64,000 nt of DNA from Rhodococcus opacus B4 (GTDB taxonomy: Bacteria > Actinomycetota > Actinomycetes > Mycobacteriales > Mycobacteriaceae), in assembly GCF_000010805.1 (NCBI RefSeq), contig NC_012522.1, positions 806,001-870,000 of the forward strand, given 5' to 3'. The notes under the pieces were generated by a model. It did not search any database, was not told the DNA's origin, and was given only the letters and a program-made list of their open reading frames with translations. Below, in pieces: positions 28,314-38,700 of the stretch. Position numbers and translations under genes: made by a program. Each line of letters opens with the position of its first letter. The stretch's first letter is position 1.

Positions 28314-29231
28314 TTACGGGACGGGCGCCTGGGACGGGTCGGGATTGCGGCGCTCGCGCCGGACCCGTACCAGCGCATCGGTACTGAAGATCGCGAGCGC
28401 CACCCAGATCAGGGCGAAGCCGATCCACCGCGACGCGGGCATGTCCTCGTGGAGAACGGCGACGCCCCACGCCATCTGCAGCGCCGGTGTCAGGTACTGC
28501 AGCATGCCGAGTGTGCGCAGCGGCACCCGTTGCGCCGCCGCGCCGAACAGCAGCAGCGGCAGTGCGGTCACCGGGCCTGCGGCCATCAGCAGCAGGGTGT
28601 GCCCGAGTCCGAACCCCAGGAACGTGCCTGCTCCGGTGACGGCGAGGAATACGAGGTAGCCGACCGCGACGGGTGCGGCCACGATGCCCTCGGCGGTGAG
28701 GCTCGTCCGCGGGTCGAGCGGCATCACCTTCTTGCACAGCCCGTACAGCGCGAACGAGGCGGCCAGAGTGAGCGCGATGTACGGCGGATGCCCGTAGTCG
28801 ACGGTGATCACGATCACCGCGACCGCCGCGAGGGCGAGCGCCACGATCTGCGCGGGGACGAGCCGCTCCCGGAAGATCACGACGCCCAGGAGCACGCTCA
28901 CCAGCGGGTTGATGAAATACCCGAGCGCCGTCTCGACCACCCGGTCCGAGGTGACCCCGTAGATGTAGGTTCCCCAGTTCACGGCGATGGCCGTCGAGGC
29001 GGCCGCGACCAGCAACCACGTCCGCGCGCTCAGCCCGCGCAGCGAGCGGAGCCGGCCCGAGACCGCGAGCACGACGAACATGAGCCCGAGCGTCCACACC
29101 ACCCGATGCGCGAGGATCTCCACCGATCCGGCCGGACCGAGCAGACCGAAGAACGCCGGGAACGCGCCCCACAGCACGTAAGCGCCGACTCCGCAGGCGG
29201 CGCCCACGGTCTCCGCCTGCCGCGCCTTCAC
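28314..29231 (-). CDS. rarD: RarD-type EamA-family transporter
   Basis: The 305-residue membrane protein has about ten hydrophobic segments in two EamA repeats. The RarD-like N-terminus is GVGAYVLWGAFPAFFGLLGP, and NWGTYIYGV and LGYFINPLVSVLLGV follow. The family is often annotated for chloramphenicol sensitivity, but the natural substrate is unknown. The ATG overlaps the stop of the upstream gene (29228-29231), so it ends a run starting at lspA. Confidence 0.88.
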   Translation of the reverse strand: MKARQAETVGAACGVGAYVLWGAFPAFFGLLGPAGSVEILAHRVVWTLGLMFVVLAVSGRLRSLRGLSARTWLLVAAASTAIAVNWGTYIYGVTSDRVVETALGYFINPLVSVLLGVVIFRERLVPAQIVALALAAVAVIVITVDYGHPPYIALTLAASFALYGLCKKVMPLDPRTSLTAEGIVAAPVAVGYLVFLAVTGAGTFLGFGLGHTLLLMAAGPVTALPLLLFGAAAQRVPLRTLGMLQYLTPALQMAWGVAVLHEDMPASRWIGFALIWVALAIFSTDALVRVRRERRNPDPSQAPVP

Positions 29232-29905
29232 GAACCGCTCCCCGGGACGACCCCGTCGTCGGGGCCGGGCGCGACGGTCAGGGTCTGCTCAGGCAGCAGC
29301 GGGCGCACCGCGAACCGTCCGGCCACGGCGTCGGCGCCGAGCGCCTCGACCGCCCGGACATCCGGTGCAGACCGCAGCGCGACCAGGGCGTCGTGATCTC
29401 CGCGGACGACGACGCCGATCACGCACGCGCAGTTCCGGGCGAGTTCCGCCGACGTGGCGGCCGCAATCTGCGCCTGGCGCTCCGTTTCGCCCGTCATCGC
29501 CTGGGCGCGGCCGGCGGCCAGGACGCTCGCCCGGGCGAGGGCCGCGTCGCCCGCCGCGACCGACACGGGCACGAGAGGGGTCTGCACCCGGTCGAGGGAC
29601 ACGCGGAAGAGCACCTGCGACACCCGGGTGCCGGACGCGGCGTCCCGGACGGCCTCGGTGGTCACCGGACGCGTGAACGAGACCAGCGCCCAGTGCGCGT
29701 CGCGACCGTCCGCGCCGTCGAGCGACCGGTCCGCCCGGGCGAGGTAGTCGGCCACCACTTCCCCGCTGTCCGGGCCCAGCGTGTCCGTCGACACGGGCGC
29801 GCGCCGAACGGGGTTCAGTGCCCCGAGCACGACCGTCACCGCGATCAGGACGACGGCGGTGAGCACCGCCGGCACCGCGGGACCGCTGGGGCGCGGGAGC
29901 CGCAC
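29228..29905 (-). CDS. Hypothetical membrane-anchored exported protein
   Basis: The 225-residue protein starts at the GTG at 29905, 1 bp after the RluA-family gene. It has one N-terminal membrane segment (~12-33, VPAVLTAVVLIAVTVVLGAL) and a periplasmic-side domain of ~190 residues. That domain is rich in Ala and Val and has a lone NCACV cysteine pair. No family was recognised. Tight coupling on both sides (1-bp gap, 4-bp overlap) ties it to the lspA operon. Confidence 0.65.
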   Translation of the reverse strand: MRLPRPSGPAVPAVLTAVVLIAVTVVLGALNPVRRAPVSTDTLGPDSGEVVADYLARADRSLDGADGRDAHWALVSFTRPVTTEAVRDAASGTRVSQVLFRVSLDRVQTPLVPVSVAAGDAALARASVLAAGRAQAMTGETERQAQIAAATSAELARNCACVIGVVVRGDHDALVALRSAPDVRAVEALGADAVAGRFAVRPLLPEQTLTVAPGPDDGVVPGSGS

Positions 29906-29906
29906 C

Positions 29907-30833
29907 TCAGCTCGCCCGCAGAACCCCGAGAGCGTCCTCGAGATCCTTCGGGTACTTGGACGTGATCTCGACCCACCGCCCGTCCGCGGGATGCGCGAAA
30001 CCGAGCGACCGGGCGTGCAGCCACTGACGCTCCAGCCCGAGGCGTTCCGCCAGCCGCGGATCGGCCCCGTACGTGAGGTCACCGCAGCACGGGTGCCGCA
30101 GCGCGGCGAAGTGGACGCGGATCTGATGGGTCCGGCCCGTTTCCAGGTGGATGTCCAGCAGGCTCGCCGCCTGGAACGCCTCGACCGTGTCGTAATGGGT
30201 GATGCTGGGTTTACCGTCCGCGGTGACGGCGAACTTCCAGTCGTTGCTGCGGTGCCTGCCGATCGGCGCGTCGATGGTTCCGCTGCTCGGATCCGGGTGG
30301 CCCTGCACCAGCGCGTGGTACCGCTTGTCGATGGTCCGCTGCTTGAACGCGCGCTTGAGCAGTGTGTAGGCGCGCTCCGACGTGGCCACCACCATCACTC
30401 CGGACGTGCCGACGTCCAGCCGGTGCACGATGCCCTGGCGCTCGTGCGCGCCGGACGTCGAGATCCGGAAACCGGCGGCGGCGAGGCCGCCGATCACCGT
30501 CGGACCGGTCCACCCCACGCTGGCGTGGGCCGCGACCCCGACGGGTTTGTCGACGGCGACCACGTCGTCGTCGGCGTACAGGATCTCCATGCCCTCGACG
30601 GGCTCCGCCTCGATGGTCAGCGGCCGCGGCGGTTCGGGCAGTTCCACCTCGAGCCAGGTGCCCGCGGACAGCCGGTCGGACTTGCCGACGGGCGCGCCGT
30701 CGACGAGCACCGAGCCTTCCTCGGTGAGCTGCGCGACCGCGGTGCGCGACAGACCGAGCAGTCGAGCGAGGCCTGCGTCGACCCGCATCGCTTCGAGCCC
30801 GTCCGGGACCGGCATCGACCGTGTTTCCCTCAC
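29907..30833 (-). CDS. RluA/RluD-family rRNA pseudouridine synthase
   Basis: The 308-residue protein isomerises uridine to pseudouridine in RNA, probably 23S rRNA. An N-terminal S4-like RNA-binding domain (~15-75, [20 protein letters not shown]) precedes the catalytic domain. [17 protein letters not shown] carries the catalytic Asp (HRLD). The GTG at 30833 overlaps the lspA stop (GTGA), matching the mycobacterial neighbour pair Rv1539-Rv1540. ATG 30815 is the alternative start. The exact target uridine cannot be assigned. Confidence 0.88.
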   Translation of the reverse strand: MRETRSMPVPDGLEAMRVDAGLARLLGLSRTAVAQLTEEGSVLVDGAPVGKSDRLSAGTWLEVELPEPPRPLTIEAEPVEGMEILYADDDVVAVDKPVGVAAHASVGWTGPTVIGGLAAAGFRISTSGAHERQGIVHRLDVGTSGVMVVATSERAYTLLKRAFKQRTIDKRYHALVQGHPDPSSGTIDAPIGRHRSNDWKFAVTADGKPSITHYDTVEAFQAASLLDIHLETGRTHQIRVHFAALRHPCCGDLTYGADPRLAERLGLERQWLHARSLGFAHPADGRWVEITSKYPKDLEDALGVLRAS

Positions 30834-31411
30834 TTCTCTACCCCCTTGCGTGTTCCGTCCGGTTCCAGTCCCACCAGGGTGAGCACGACGAGCAGGATCG
30901 CACCGCACACGATCGCGGAGTCCGCCACGTTGAACACCGGCCACCAGCCGACGGAGACGAAATCGACGACGTGCCCCTGCATCACTCCGGGGGCCCGGAA
31001 GAACCGGTCGACGAGATTGCCGAGGGCGCCCCCGAGCACCAGCCCGAGACCGAGCGCCCACCACGGCGACCGCAGCGTCCGGCCGATGCGGACGACGCCG
31101 ATCACCACACCCACGGCGACGAGGGTCAGCAGCCACGTCATGCCGGTGGCCATGGAGAACGCCGCGCCCGGGTTACGCACGAGCCGCAGCGAGACGACGT
31201 CCCCGATCAGCCAGACCGGGCGTCCGGGCTCGATGTTGGCGACGGCGAGGATCTTCGTCAGCAGGTCGGTCGCCAGGATCGCCCCCGCGATCGCGAACAG
31301 CAGCAGCCTGCGCTGATGCTTCGCCGGCCGGGGGGCTACGGCGCCGGATGTGTCACCGTCGTTCCGGTCTTCGGCGTCGGTCTCGTTCTCTGCCGTGGGG
31401 TCTTGACTCAC
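30830..31411 (-). CDS. lspA: Lipoprotein signal peptidase (signal peptidase II)
   Basis: LspA removes signal peptides from diacylglyceryl-modified prolipoproteins; several such lipoproteins are encoded next door. It has a ~30-residue polar N-terminal extension, then four membrane helices. Conserved motifs are [23 protein letters not shown] and FNVADSAI; the last two carry the catalytic aspartates. The start is uncertain: GTG 31411 is taken, GTG 31426 or 31465 are possible. It is followed by the pseudouridine synthase gene with a 4-bp overlap. Confidence 0.9.
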   Translation of the reverse strand: MSQDPTAENETDAEDRNDGDTSGAVAPRPAKHQRRLLLFAIAGAILATDLLTKILAVANIEPGRPVWLIGDVVSLRLVRNPGAAFSMATGMTWLLTLVAVGVVIGVVRIGRTLRSPWWALGLGLVLGGALGNLVDRFFRAPGVMQGHVVDFVSVGWWPVFNVADSAIVCGAILLVVLTLVGLEPDGTRKGVEK

Positions 31412-31429
31412 CCGTTCATCATCCACTAC

Positions 31430-31443
31430 GGAGGCAAGCCTCC
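31430..31443. repeat. Inverted repeat upstream of lspA
   Basis: GGAGGCAAGCCTCC is a 6-bp-arm inverted repeat with a 2-bp spacer, between the lspA start and the divergent lipoprotein gene. It may be an operator or leader hairpin. Confidence 0.35.
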
Positions 31444-31477
31444 GTTCACGCGCTCCCGCGCGCACTAGCCTGGGGGC

Positions 31478-32431
31478 GTGCCACTGTTCTCGAAAGCTCT
31501 GCGACCCGGATTCTGCCTACTCGCCGCAACCCTCTCCCTGGTCGCTCTGACCGCCGGGTGCGGAGGTGACGGCGACTCCTCGGAGTCGACCCCCGCAGGG
31601 TCCACGTCCACTCCCGCCGAAGTGACCGTCCCGATCTCCGCCACCACCGTCGAACTGATCCAGCCCGGCGAGGAACCGCGGGAGGTGATCTCGCGCAGAC
31701 CACCGGCGGGGGTCACGCAGGACGTCCAGCTGACCACGGACGCGCAGGTGTTCCAGCAGATCGACGACCAGCCCGCCCAGGACTTCTCCTCCCCCGAGGT
31801 GACGCTCCCCCTCACCGCCGCCGTCGGCCGGGCGACCGAGGACGCGGACGGCGGCACCACCGTCGACCTCACGCTCGGCGACGTCACCAGCCCCGACGAC
31901 CGCCTCGGCAGCGCACTCGAAGCGAGTGCCGGTTCCGGCGCCGGGTTCACCGTCGATCCCACGGGTGCGATCACCGCACTGCGGCTGCGACCGGACGCCG
32001 ATGCCCAGGACATCGCCCGCTCCGCGATCGAGCAGGCCTTCTACCAGGCCGTCTACCGCACGGTCCCGTTTCCGGCGGAACCGGTCGGCGTAGGCGCCCA
32101 GTGGACGATCCGCCAGCAGGTGATGAGCGGCATCGCCCTCGACCAGACGACGGTGGCCACTCTGACCGCGCGGGACGGCAACCGCCTCACCGTCGACTAC
32201 ACGATCGACCAGAAGCCGAAGTCCCCCGTGTGGGAACTGCCCGGAGAGGCAGGCACGCTGAACGTCGACCAGTACGTGATGCAGGGCTCGGGCACCATGA
32301 CCGTCGACCTCGGCCTGCCGCTGCCGGTGTCCGGGACCGTGACCGTGGGCGGTGACCAGCAGTACAGCGACCCCGACGGCGCCACCCGCCTGCACCAGAC
32401 CACGTCGAACTCGGTCCGGTGGGGTTCCTGA
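31478..32431 (+). CDS. Secreted lipoprotein of unknown function
   Basis: The 317-residue protein has a signal peptide with lipobox LTAGC (Cys ~28), then a Ser/Thr/Pro-rich linker. A beta-rich domain follows, containing [13 protein letters not shown] and [17 protein letters not shown], a pattern seen in some uncharacterised actinobacterial exported proteins. A -10-like TAGCCT ends 6 nt before the GTG, and GGGGG lies between, so the mRNA may be leaderless or have a very short leader. The stop overlaps the ATG of the next lipoprotein (TGATG). Confidence 0.78.
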   Translation: MPLFSKALRPGFCLLAATLSLVALTAGCGGDGDSSESTPAGSTSTPAEVTVPISATTVELIQPGEEPREVISRRPPAGVTQDVQLTTDAQVFQQIDDQPAQDFSSPEVTLPLTAAVGRATEDADGGTTVDLTLGDVTSPDDRLGSALEASAGSGAGFTVDPTGAITALRLRPDADAQDIARSAIEQAFYQAVYRTVPFPAEPVGVGAQWTIRQQVMSGIALDQTTVATLTARDGNRLTVDYTIDQKPKSPVWELPGEAGTLNVDQYVMQGSGTMTVDLGLPLPVSGTVTVGGDQQYSDPDGATRLHQTTSNSVRWGS

Positions 32432-33183
32432 TGCGCCGCGGGCCCGCCGCCGCGTCCTGTTCCCTCCTGGCCGTGCTCGCGCTGTCGGCGTGCTCGTCGA
32501 ACGCGTCCGGCGACGCAGACGACGCCCCCTCGATGGAGCCGCTCGGTCCGGTGGTGACCGCCGCGCCGGACGCGGCGGGTACACCGTTCACCGATCGGGC
32601 CGCGCTGAAGGCGGCCCTCCTCGACGTCGGCGACCTTCCCGTCGGATTCACCCCGGTGCCCGATCCCGAGGACGATCTGGGGTTGCCGCCGGCATCGGAG
32701 TCGGCGGAATCCGACAAGTCGAGCACGGATCCCGCCGCGTGCGGCGCGGTGCTGTCACCGGTCGCGGACCAGCGCGCGGGAGCGGCGGCGTCGGCGTCCG
32801 GCTGGTTCACCGGCCCGGGCTTCGCGACCATCGACCAGGACGCGGCGAGCTACCCCACCGGCACGGACGCGTCCCAGGCCTTCGCCGCGGTGCAGGAGCG
32901 GCTGGCGGGATGCACCCGGTACAGCGGCACGGACGCCGACGGGGTGCAGGTGCAGTACCTGATCGGCGGCCGCGACCAGCAGCCCGCGGGCGACGCGTCG
33001 ACGGCGTTCCGGCTCGTCACCACGAGCGAGGGCGTCAGTCTCGTCTCGGACGTGGTGGTGGTCGTCGTGGGCAGCACCGTCACCCAACTGGTCGCGACGG
33101 GTCAGGACCCGATCGACGCCGGCGTCTTCGGCGACCTGACGAGCACCGCCGTGGCGAAGTTCGCACCCGCACCCGCCGGCTGA
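32431..33183 (+). CDS. Secreted lipoprotein of unknown function (second)
   Basis: The 250-residue protein begins [20 protein letters not shown] and has lipobox LSAC followed by an acidic/Ser-rich stretch. The mature part (~45-250) contains LLDVGDLPVGFTPVPD and paired cysteines (AACGAV; LAGCTRYSG) that could form a disulfide. It resembles the broad class of mycobacterial sensor-type lipoproteins, but I do not recognise a named family. ATG 32431 (TGATG overlap) is preferred to GTG 32419. A strong hairpin lies 18 bp after the stop. Confidence 0.75.
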   Translation: MRRGPAAASCSLLAVLALSACSSNASGDADDAPSMEPLGPVVTAAPDAAGTPFTDRAALKAALLDVGDLPVGFTPVPDPEDDLGLPPASESAESDKSSTDPAACGAVLSPVADQRAGAAASASGWFTGPGFATIDQDAASYPTGTDASQAFAAVQERLAGCTRYSGTDADGVQVQYLIGGRDQQPAGDASTAFRLVTTSEGVSLVSDVVVVVVGSTVTQLVATGQDPIDAGVFGDLTSTAVAKFAPAPAG

Positions 33184-33200
33184 ACCGACCCCGCAGACGA

Positions 33201-33236
33201 CCGATGCCGGTGTCCCCGAGGGGACACCGGCATCGG
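33201..33236. terminator. Bidirectional hairpin between convergent lipoprotein genes
   Basis: A perfect 17-bp stem with a GA loop (33201-33217 pairs with 33220-33236). It sits between the stops of a plus-strand and a minus-strand gene. No T-tract follows, as is common for actinobacterial terminators. Confidence 0.7.
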
Positions 33237-33282
33237 TGCGAGAACGTCGCGATCCGTCAGGACCGCACTGTTCGGCCTGGAA

Positions 33283-33783
33283 TCAGGCAGGGCATGCAGG
33301 CGAGGTCAGCTGCGCGAGCGACACGATCTGGCATGCGGTGATCTTCGACAGCTTCCACGTTCCGTTCTCGCCGGGAACGAAGATGGCCGGAACGCCACCC
33401 TGCTGGACCTGGCCGTTGACGGTCAGCTGCAGCTGGCCACTGGCGGTGCCGTCACCGTTGTCGATGACTGGGTCGAGAACGGTGACCTCGGCGTTGTTGG
33501 CCTTGGCGGCGGCAGCGACCTGGTTGATGAGCTCCGGATCCTGCTCCGAGCCCTCGACCATCGCGGACTTGACCTCGAGCGGGGTGGCCGGATCGAGGCC
33601 CTGCACCAGGAGGGCGTTGAGATCGGCCGCGGTGGGCACCTCGATGGCTTCCGAGGTCTCGGCTGCTGCGGAAGTCGTCGTCGTGGTCTTGGCCGCCGTG
33701 TCGCCCTCGTCGGAGCCACACGCGGACATCGTGAGGGCTGCGGCGATTGCTACTCCGGCAACCGTGATCTTACGAAGCTTCAA
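33283..33783 (-). CDS. MTB12-like low-molecular-weight antigen, lipoprotein
   Basis: The 166-residue exported protein has a signal peptide MKLRKITVAGVAIAAALTMS, then lipobox Cys, a Thr-rich linker, and a ~105-residue domain. That domain contains LDPATPLEVKSAMVEGSEQD and a C-terminal Cys pair (ITACQI, SPACPA), as in the Rv2376c/CFP-2 (MTB12) family. Function unknown. The start is TTG at 33783, supported by an AGAGG ribosome binding site and by the signal peptide; no ATG/GTG fits in frame. Confidence 0.82.
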   Translation of the reverse strand: MKLRKITVAGVAIAAALTMSACGSDEGDTAAKTTTTTSAAAETSEAIEVPTAADLNALLVQGLDPATPLEVKSAMVEGSEQDPELINQVAAAAKANNAEVTVLDPVIDNGDGTASGQLQLTVNGQVQQGGVPAIFVPGENGTWKLSKITACQIVSLAQLTSPACPA

Positions 33784-33933
33784 CTCAATAACCTCTTCAT
33801 TCTCGGTGTTCGTTCTCTGACGATCTGAGCACTTTCGCTACCCCGGCGACATTACCCAAGGGTAGGCATCAGCGCCCGAGGCTACCTTCTCGCGGAGCCG
33901 GTCTCCACTCCCTCGTCCGGGCGAGGGGTCCGG
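33784..33933. other. Intergenic region between dinB and the MTB12-like gene
   Basis: No gene was found. Contains the TTG-gene's ribosome binding site and a short inverted repeat TACCC-AA-GGGTA at 33853-33864, possibly part of its promoter region. No strong terminator after dinB was seen apart from GC-rich complementary runs near 33915. Confidence 0.3.
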
Positions 33934-35283
33934 TCACGCGAGCGAGCCTTCCACATCGGCGGTGTCGAGTTGCCCGTCGTCCTCCTTGAAGGTGCGGGCC
34001 TTTCCCGGACCCGTTGTGCGCGTTTCGAATCGGACGGTCACGACACCGTGCCCGGCACCCTGTACCCAGCCGTGCCCGAAGTCCGGGTGCGTCACGTCCA
34101 GACCGGGATGCCACCGGGTGTCGATCGCCCGGGCGGGCGCGGGGACGGGCACGGCGAGGCCGTCGTCACCACCCGCCTCCGTGATCTTCGACTCCTGGTA
34201 GCCCGGGACGTCCAGGTCCAGTTCGGGGAACAGCGAGCCCTGGCGCACCGTCGACAGTCCCGCGAACCCCACCCCGACCAGACGCACCGGGCCGAGTTCG
34301 ATCGGGTCGATCACCTGACGCTGCGCGGCCGCGACCAGAATCTGACGGTCGAGTGTTGCGTAGGGCAGTGTGACCGAGCGCGTCACGATGCTCATGTCCG
34401 CCTTCTTCAGCTTCAGCACCACCGTCCGCGCGGCCCGGCCGTCCTTCTGCAGGCGCACGAACGCGGACGCCGCGCTCGCCTCGACGGCACCCCGCAACTC
34501 CGCCATCGTGACGATGTCGGTGGCGAAAGTCGTCTCCGCACTGACCTGTTTGGACTCGGCGCGTTCGGCGACGGGCCGGTTGTCGACGCCCTGCGCCAAC
34601 CGGTGCAGGCCCGGTCCGATCGTGGTGCCCAGAATCGACGCGACCTCCGATTCCGGGGTCCGCGCGAAACCGCCGATGGTCTCGATGCCGAGCCGCTTCA
34701 GTTTCTCCTCCGCGACCGGGCCGATGCCCCACAGCTTCCGCACCGGAAGTTCGTCCAGCACCGCGTGCTGCTCGTCCGGCGAAATCACCGTGATCCCGTC
34801 GGGTTTGGCGAGGCCGGACGCGATCTTGGCCACCTGTTTGCCCGACCCGGCCCCGATGGACGCGACGAGCCCCGTCTCCTCGAGGACCAGGGCCCGCAGT
34901 CCCTCGCAATAGCGTTGCACCGCCGCCGCATCCGCTCCGGCCAGCTCGGTGGGTTCACCGAACGCCTCGTCCATCGACAGTTGCTCGAGCACCGGCATCG
35001 GCCCGCGGAGCGCGTCGAACACGGACTTGCTCAACATGCCGTACAGCCGGCCCCGCGGCGGCAGCACCACCGCGCCCGGACCGACCAGCCTCCGGGCCTG
35101 ATGCATCGGCATGGCCGACCGCGCGCCGAACACCCGAGCCTCGTAGCTGGCCCCGGCGACGACGCCGCGGCCGCCGAGACCACCGACGAGAACCGGCCGG
35201 CCGCGGAGCGTCGGCCGGGTGAGCTGCTCGACCGACGCGAAGAACGCGTCCATGTCGAGGTGCAACACCCACCGACGACTCAC
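33934..35283 (-). CDS. dinB: DNA polymerase IV, Y family (DinB1/DinX type)
   Basis: The 449-residue translesion polymerase has palm motifs [16 protein letters not shown] and EQLSMDEAF, which carry the catalytic acids, then HhH and little-finger domains. [12 protein letters not shown] contains a likely beta-clamp-binding motif (QGSLF). A ~95-residue extension follows with [17 protein letters not shown], a beta-rich segment that could be an SH3/Tudor-like module. The GTG at 35283 lies exactly 7 nt after a -10-like TATTTT, supporting a leaderless mRNA. The gene follows ileS, as dinX follows ileS in M. tuberculosis. Confidence 0.9.
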   Translation of the reverse strand: MSRRWVLHLDMDAFFASVEQLTRPTLRGRPVLVGGLGGRGVVAGASYEARVFGARSAMPMHQARRLVGPGAVVLPPRGRLYGMLSKSVFDALRGPMPVLEQLSMDEAFGEPTELAGADAAAVQRYCEGLRALVLEETGLVASIGAGSGKQVAKIASGLAKPDGITVISPDEQHAVLDELPVRKLWGIGPVAEEKLKRLGIETIGGFARTPESEVASILGTTIGPGLHRLAQGVDNRPVAERAESKQVSAETTFATDIVTMAELRGAVEASAASAFVRLQKDGRAARTVVLKLKKADMSIVTRSVTLPYATLDRQILVAAAQRQVIDPIELGPVRLVGVGFAGLSTVRQGSLFPELDLDVPGYQESKITEAGGDDGLAVPVPAPARAIDTRWHPGLDVTHPDFGHGWVQGAGHGVVTVRFETRTTGPGKARTFKEDDGQLDTADVEGSLA

Positions 35284-35290
35284 CTGGTGC

Positions 35291-35296
35291 AAAATA
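35291..35296 (-). promoter_or_regulatory. -10 element for dinB (leaderless)
   Basis: TATTTT on the minus strand, 7 nt before the GTG at 35283, in the 31-bp gap after ileS. No LexA box was seen here. Confidence 0.55.
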
Positions 35297-35314
35297 CCCG
35301 CCCGGTCCGACAGG

Positions 35315-38300
35315 TCACGCCTTCGAGATCGCCGCCCGCACACCCTCGCCGAGTTCGACGGCATCGCCCGGCGCCTCGGCCAGTTCCAGCTCGACGGCGA
35401 GGATCTCGCCCGCGATCAGTTCCCGGTGCGCGAGCGCCCAGTCCCGCCGTTCCGCGGGCACGTCGAGGACGACGGTGATCCGATCGGACACCTCGAGCCC
35501 GGCCGCGCGGCGCGCGTCCTGCAACTCGCGGATCCGGTCCTTCGCCCAGCCCTCGGCTTCCAGTTCCTCGGTGACCGCCGAGTCGAGGACGACCAGACCG
35601 GCGCCGTCGGGCAGGGCCGCCGTCGACTCCGGTTCGGCGGCGACCAGCCGCTGGGTGTACTCCTCCGGCAGCAACGCGATCCCCGCCGCGACGACGACGC
35701 CGTCCGCATTCTCCGACCAGTCCCCGGCCTTGACGGCCTTGATGACGGTCTGCACGTCCTTACCGAGCCGCGGTCCGGCGGCGCGCGCGTTGACGACGAG
35801 TTCGAACCGTCCGTGCACGTCCACGTCCGTGGTGAGGTCGACCTTCTTGACGTTGACCTCGTCGGCGATGAGACCGAGGTACGGGCGCAGCCGCTCCGCG
35901 TCCTCGGACGCGACGGTCACCTCGGGCAGGGGCAGCCGCACCCGCAGGTTCTGTGCCTTGCGCAGGCCCAGCACCGTCGAGCACACCGATCGGACCTCGT
36001 CCATCGCCGACACCAGCTCCGGATCCGCAGGCAGATCACCGTGGGCAGGCCAGTCCGCGAGGTGGACCGACCGTCCGCCGGTCAGCCCCCGCCAGATCAC
36101 CTCACTGATCAGCGGAAGCAGCGGAGCGGCGAGCCGGGTGACCACCTCGAGCACCGTGTGCAGGGTGTCGACGGCCTCGGCGTCCTCGTCCCAGAAACGC
36201 GAACGCGACCGCCGCACATACCAGTTCGTCAACGCATCGCAGAACGTGCGCAGTTCGTCGCACGCCCCGGCGATGTCGTTCGCCTCGAGCGCGTCGGTGA
36301 TGACGTCCCGGGTGCCTGCCAGCTTCGCGAGGATGTACCGGTCCAGGACGTTCGTCGAATCCGTGCGCCACACACCCGAAGTCGGCGCGTACAACTGCAG
36401 GAAGCTCCACGCGTTCCACAGCGGCAGCAGCGCCTGCCGGACACCCTCGCGGATGCCCTGCTCGGTGACGACCAGGTTCCCGCCGCGCAGGATCGGCGAC
36501 GACATGAGGAACCACCGCATGGCGTCGGAGCCGTCGCGCTCGAACACCTCCTTCACGTCCGGGTAGTTGCCCTTGGACTTGCTCATCTTCAGGCCGTCCT
36601 CGCCCAGGACGATGCCGTGCGCCGCAACGGTCTTGAACGCGGGGCGATCGAACAGCGCCGTCGCCAGCACGTGCAGCGTGTAGAACCAGCCGCGGGTCTG
36701 CCCGTTGTACTCGACGATGAAATCGCCCGGGAAGTGCGAGTCGAACCACTCCCGGTTCTCGAACGGGTAGTGCACCTGCGCGTACGGCATCGACCCGGAC
36801 TCGAACCAGCAGTCCAGGACCTCCGGCACCCGCCGCATCATCGACTTCCCGGTCGGGTCGTCCGGGTTGGGGCGCACCAGGTCGTCGATCATCGGGCGGT
36901 GCAGATCCGTCGGCCGCACGCCGAAGTCACGCTCGAGTTCGTCGAGGGAGCCGTACACGTCCGTGCGCGGGTACGCCGGGTCGTCGGACACCCACACCGG
37001 GATCGGGCTGCCCCAGTACCGGTTACGGCTGATGTTCCAGTCGCGGGCACCCTCGAGCCACTTGCCGAACTGCCCGTCGCGGATGTGCTCCGGCACCCAC
37101 GTGATGTCCTGGTTCAGCTCCACCATGCGGTCGCGGAACTTGGTCACCGCGACGAACCACGACGGGACCGCCATGTAGATCAGCGGCTGCCCGCTGCGCC
37201 AGCTGTGCGGGTACGAGTGCTCGATCGTCTCGTGCCGCAGCAACTTACCAGCAGCCTTGAGGTCCTTGATGATCACCGGGTTCGCGTCGAACACCAGGAG
37301 ACCCTCGTACGGCGGCACCATCGCCGTGAACTTGCCGCCCGGGTCGAGCGGCTGCACCAGTTCGATCCCGTTGCGGACGCAGTAGTCGTAGTCCTCCTCA
37401 CCGAAAGCCGGTGCCATGTGCACGATTCCGGTACCGGACTCGGTGGTCACGTAGTCGGCGGACAGCACGCGGTGCGCGTTGTCGTGGCCGGCGAAGAAGT
37501 CGAACGGCGGGTCGTAGCTGAGCCCGACGAGCTCGGAACCCTTGTGCTCGGACAGCACCTCGGGCGCCTCGCCCAGTTCGCGGGCATAATGACCCAGCCG
37601 GTCCTTCGCGAGCACGTACCGCTTCCCGTCGCCACCCGCGACCTGCACGTAATCGATGTCGGGGTGCACCGCGACGGCGAGGTTGGACGGCAGCGTCCAC
37701 GGCGTGGTGGTCCAGATGATCGCGTTGGCGCCGTCGAGCGGGCCCTCACCGTGCAGCACCATGTCGACCGTGACGGCGGGATCCTGGCGCATCTTGTACG
37801 CGTCGTCGAGCCGCGTCTCCTGGTTCGACAGCGGCGTCTGCTCGTACCAGCTGTACGGCAGCACCCGGAAGCCCTGGTAGATCAGGCCCTTGTCGAACAG
37901 TTCCTTGAACGCCCACATGACCGACTCCATGAAGTCGAGGTCCAGGGTCTTGTAGTCGTTGTCGAAGTCGACCCACCGGGCCTGACGGGTCACGTAGTCG
38001 CGCCACTCGTCCGTGTAGCGCAGCACCGACGACTTGCAGTACTCGTTGAACTTCTCGAGACCCATGACGTCGATCTCGGACTTGTCCTTGATGCCGAGTT
38101 GCTTCTCCGCCTCGAGTTCGGCGGGCAGCCCGTGACAGTCCCAGCCGAATCGGCGCTCGACCTTCTTGCCCCGCATGGTCTGGAACCGCGGGACCAGGTC
38201 CTTGACGTACCCGGTGAGGAGGTGGCCGTAGTGCGGGAGACCGTTCGCGAACGGCGGACCGTCGTAGAACACGAACTCGGGGGCGTCGCCACGCTGGGCG

Positions 38301-38449
38301 ACCGAGGCGCGGAAGGTGTCGTCCTCGTCCCAGCCGGCCAGCACCCGCTGCTCGATCTGGGGGAACCGGACGCCGGCGTCCTGGGCGACGCCGTAGTCGA
38401 CCTTGGGGTACGACTCGTTGCTGCTGGTCACGTTGCTGGTGTCGGTCAC
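35315..38449 (-). CDS. ileS: Isoleucyl-tRNA synthetase
   Basis: IleS charges tRNA-Ile. The 1044-residue class I synthetase has the HIGH-type motif [11 protein letters not shown] near residue 70 and [11 protein letters not shown] (KMSKS loop). An editing domain lies between them and an anticodon-binding domain follows ([10 protein letters not shown] region). Length and the HYGH variant match the eukaryote-like long IleS of actinobacteria, often linked to mupirocin resistance. GTG at 38449 has GAGGAG upstream. It is preceded by a T-box leader. Confidence 0.95.
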   Translation of the reverse strand: MTDTSNVTSSNESYPKVDYGVAQDAGVRFPQIEQRVLAGWDEDDTFRASVAQRGDAPEFVFYDGPPFANGLPHYGHLLTGYVKDLVPRFQTMRGKKVERRFGWDCHGLPAELEAEKQLGIKDKSEIDVMGLEKFNEYCKSSVLRYTDEWRDYVTRQARWVDFDNDYKTLDLDFMESVMWAFKELFDKGLIYQGFRVLPYSWYEQTPLSNQETRLDDAYKMRQDPAVTVDMVLHGEGPLDGANAIIWTTTPWTLPSNLAVAVHPDIDYVQVAGGDGKRYVLAKDRLGHYARELGEAPEVLSEHKGSELVGLSYDPPFDFFAGHDNAHRVLSADYVTTESGTGIVHMAPAFGEEDYDYCVRNGIELVQPLDPGGKFTAMVPPYEGLLVFDANPVIIKDLKAAGKLLRHETIEHSYPHSWRSGQPLIYMAVPSWFVAVTKFRDRMVELNQDITWVPEHIRDGQFGKWLEGARDWNISRNRYWGSPIPVWVSDDPAYPRTDVYGSLDELERDFGVRPTDLHRPMIDDLVRPNPDDPTGKSMMRRVPEVLDCWFESGSMPYAQVHYPFENREWFDSHFPGDFIVEYNGQTRGWFYTLHVLATALFDRPAFKTVAAHGIVLGEDGLKMSKSKGNYPDVKEVFERDGSDAMRWFLMSSPILRGGNLVVTEQGIREGVRQALLPLWNAWSFLQLYAPTSGVWRTDSTNVLDRYILAKLAGTRDVITDALEANDIAGACDELRTFCDALTNWYVRRSRSRFWDEDAEAVDTLHTVLEVVTRLAAPLLPLISEVIWRGLTGGRSVHLADWPAHGDLPADPELVSAMDEVRSVCSTVLGLRKAQNLRVRLPLPEVTVASEDAERLRPYLGLIADEVNVKKVDLTTDVDVHGRFELVVNARAAGPRLGKDVQTVIKAVKAGDWSENADGVVVAAGIALLPEEYTQRLVAAEPESTAALPDGAGLVVLDSAVTEELEAEGWAKDRIRELQDARRAAGLEVSDRITVVLDVPAERRDWALAHRELIAGEILAVELELAEAPGDAVELGEGVRAAISKA

Positions 38450-38646
38450 CGCGATCTCCTCGTGCCTGACGTACTCGGCACGGGGACGACGGCGACGCCT
38501 CCTGCGTCACCACCGCGGTACCACCCCGCTTGCACCCCGGAGGGCGCCTCTCGGTGCCGGGCTGTGACGGGCCCACCCGTTCGGTTCTACTGAGCCGGCG
38601 TGCCGGCCGTTCTTCCGAAGGCTCCCCGGTGATGGCCGGATCGTCG
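38450..38646 (-). promoter_or_regulatory. T-box riboswitch in the ileS leader
   Basis: On the minus strand the leader contains the universal T-box sequence TGGTACCGCG (38523-38514). It has the actinobacterial ileS leader landmarks: a specifier ATC (Ile codon; 38633-38631) in GCCATCACCGGGGAGCC, the CTTCGGAAGAACGG loop, and AGTAGAACCGAACGG. The arrangement fits the ultrashort stem I, translation-controlling class that senses uncharged tRNA-Ile. The ileS ribosome binding site (GAGGAG) is at the 3' end and can be sequestered. A T-tract terminator was not seen, supporting translational control. Confidence 0.88.
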
Positions 38647-38652
38647 CCGCAA

Positions 38653-38658
38653 ACTGTA
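38653..38658 (-). promoter_or_regulatory. -10 element of the ileS/T-box transcript
   Basis: TACAGT on the minus strand, placed so that transcription would start at about 38645, just before the T-box stem I. Confidence 0.5.
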
Positions 38659-38700
38659 CTGAATTATTCGCTGAATGCAGTCTAGCCGCCACCGCCGCGA

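Noticed and set aside
35219..38593. 1124-codon plus-strand ORF opposite ileS
   Set aside because: It is Arg/Val/Asp-rich shadow sequence without domains; ileS on the other strand is complete with synthetase motifs.
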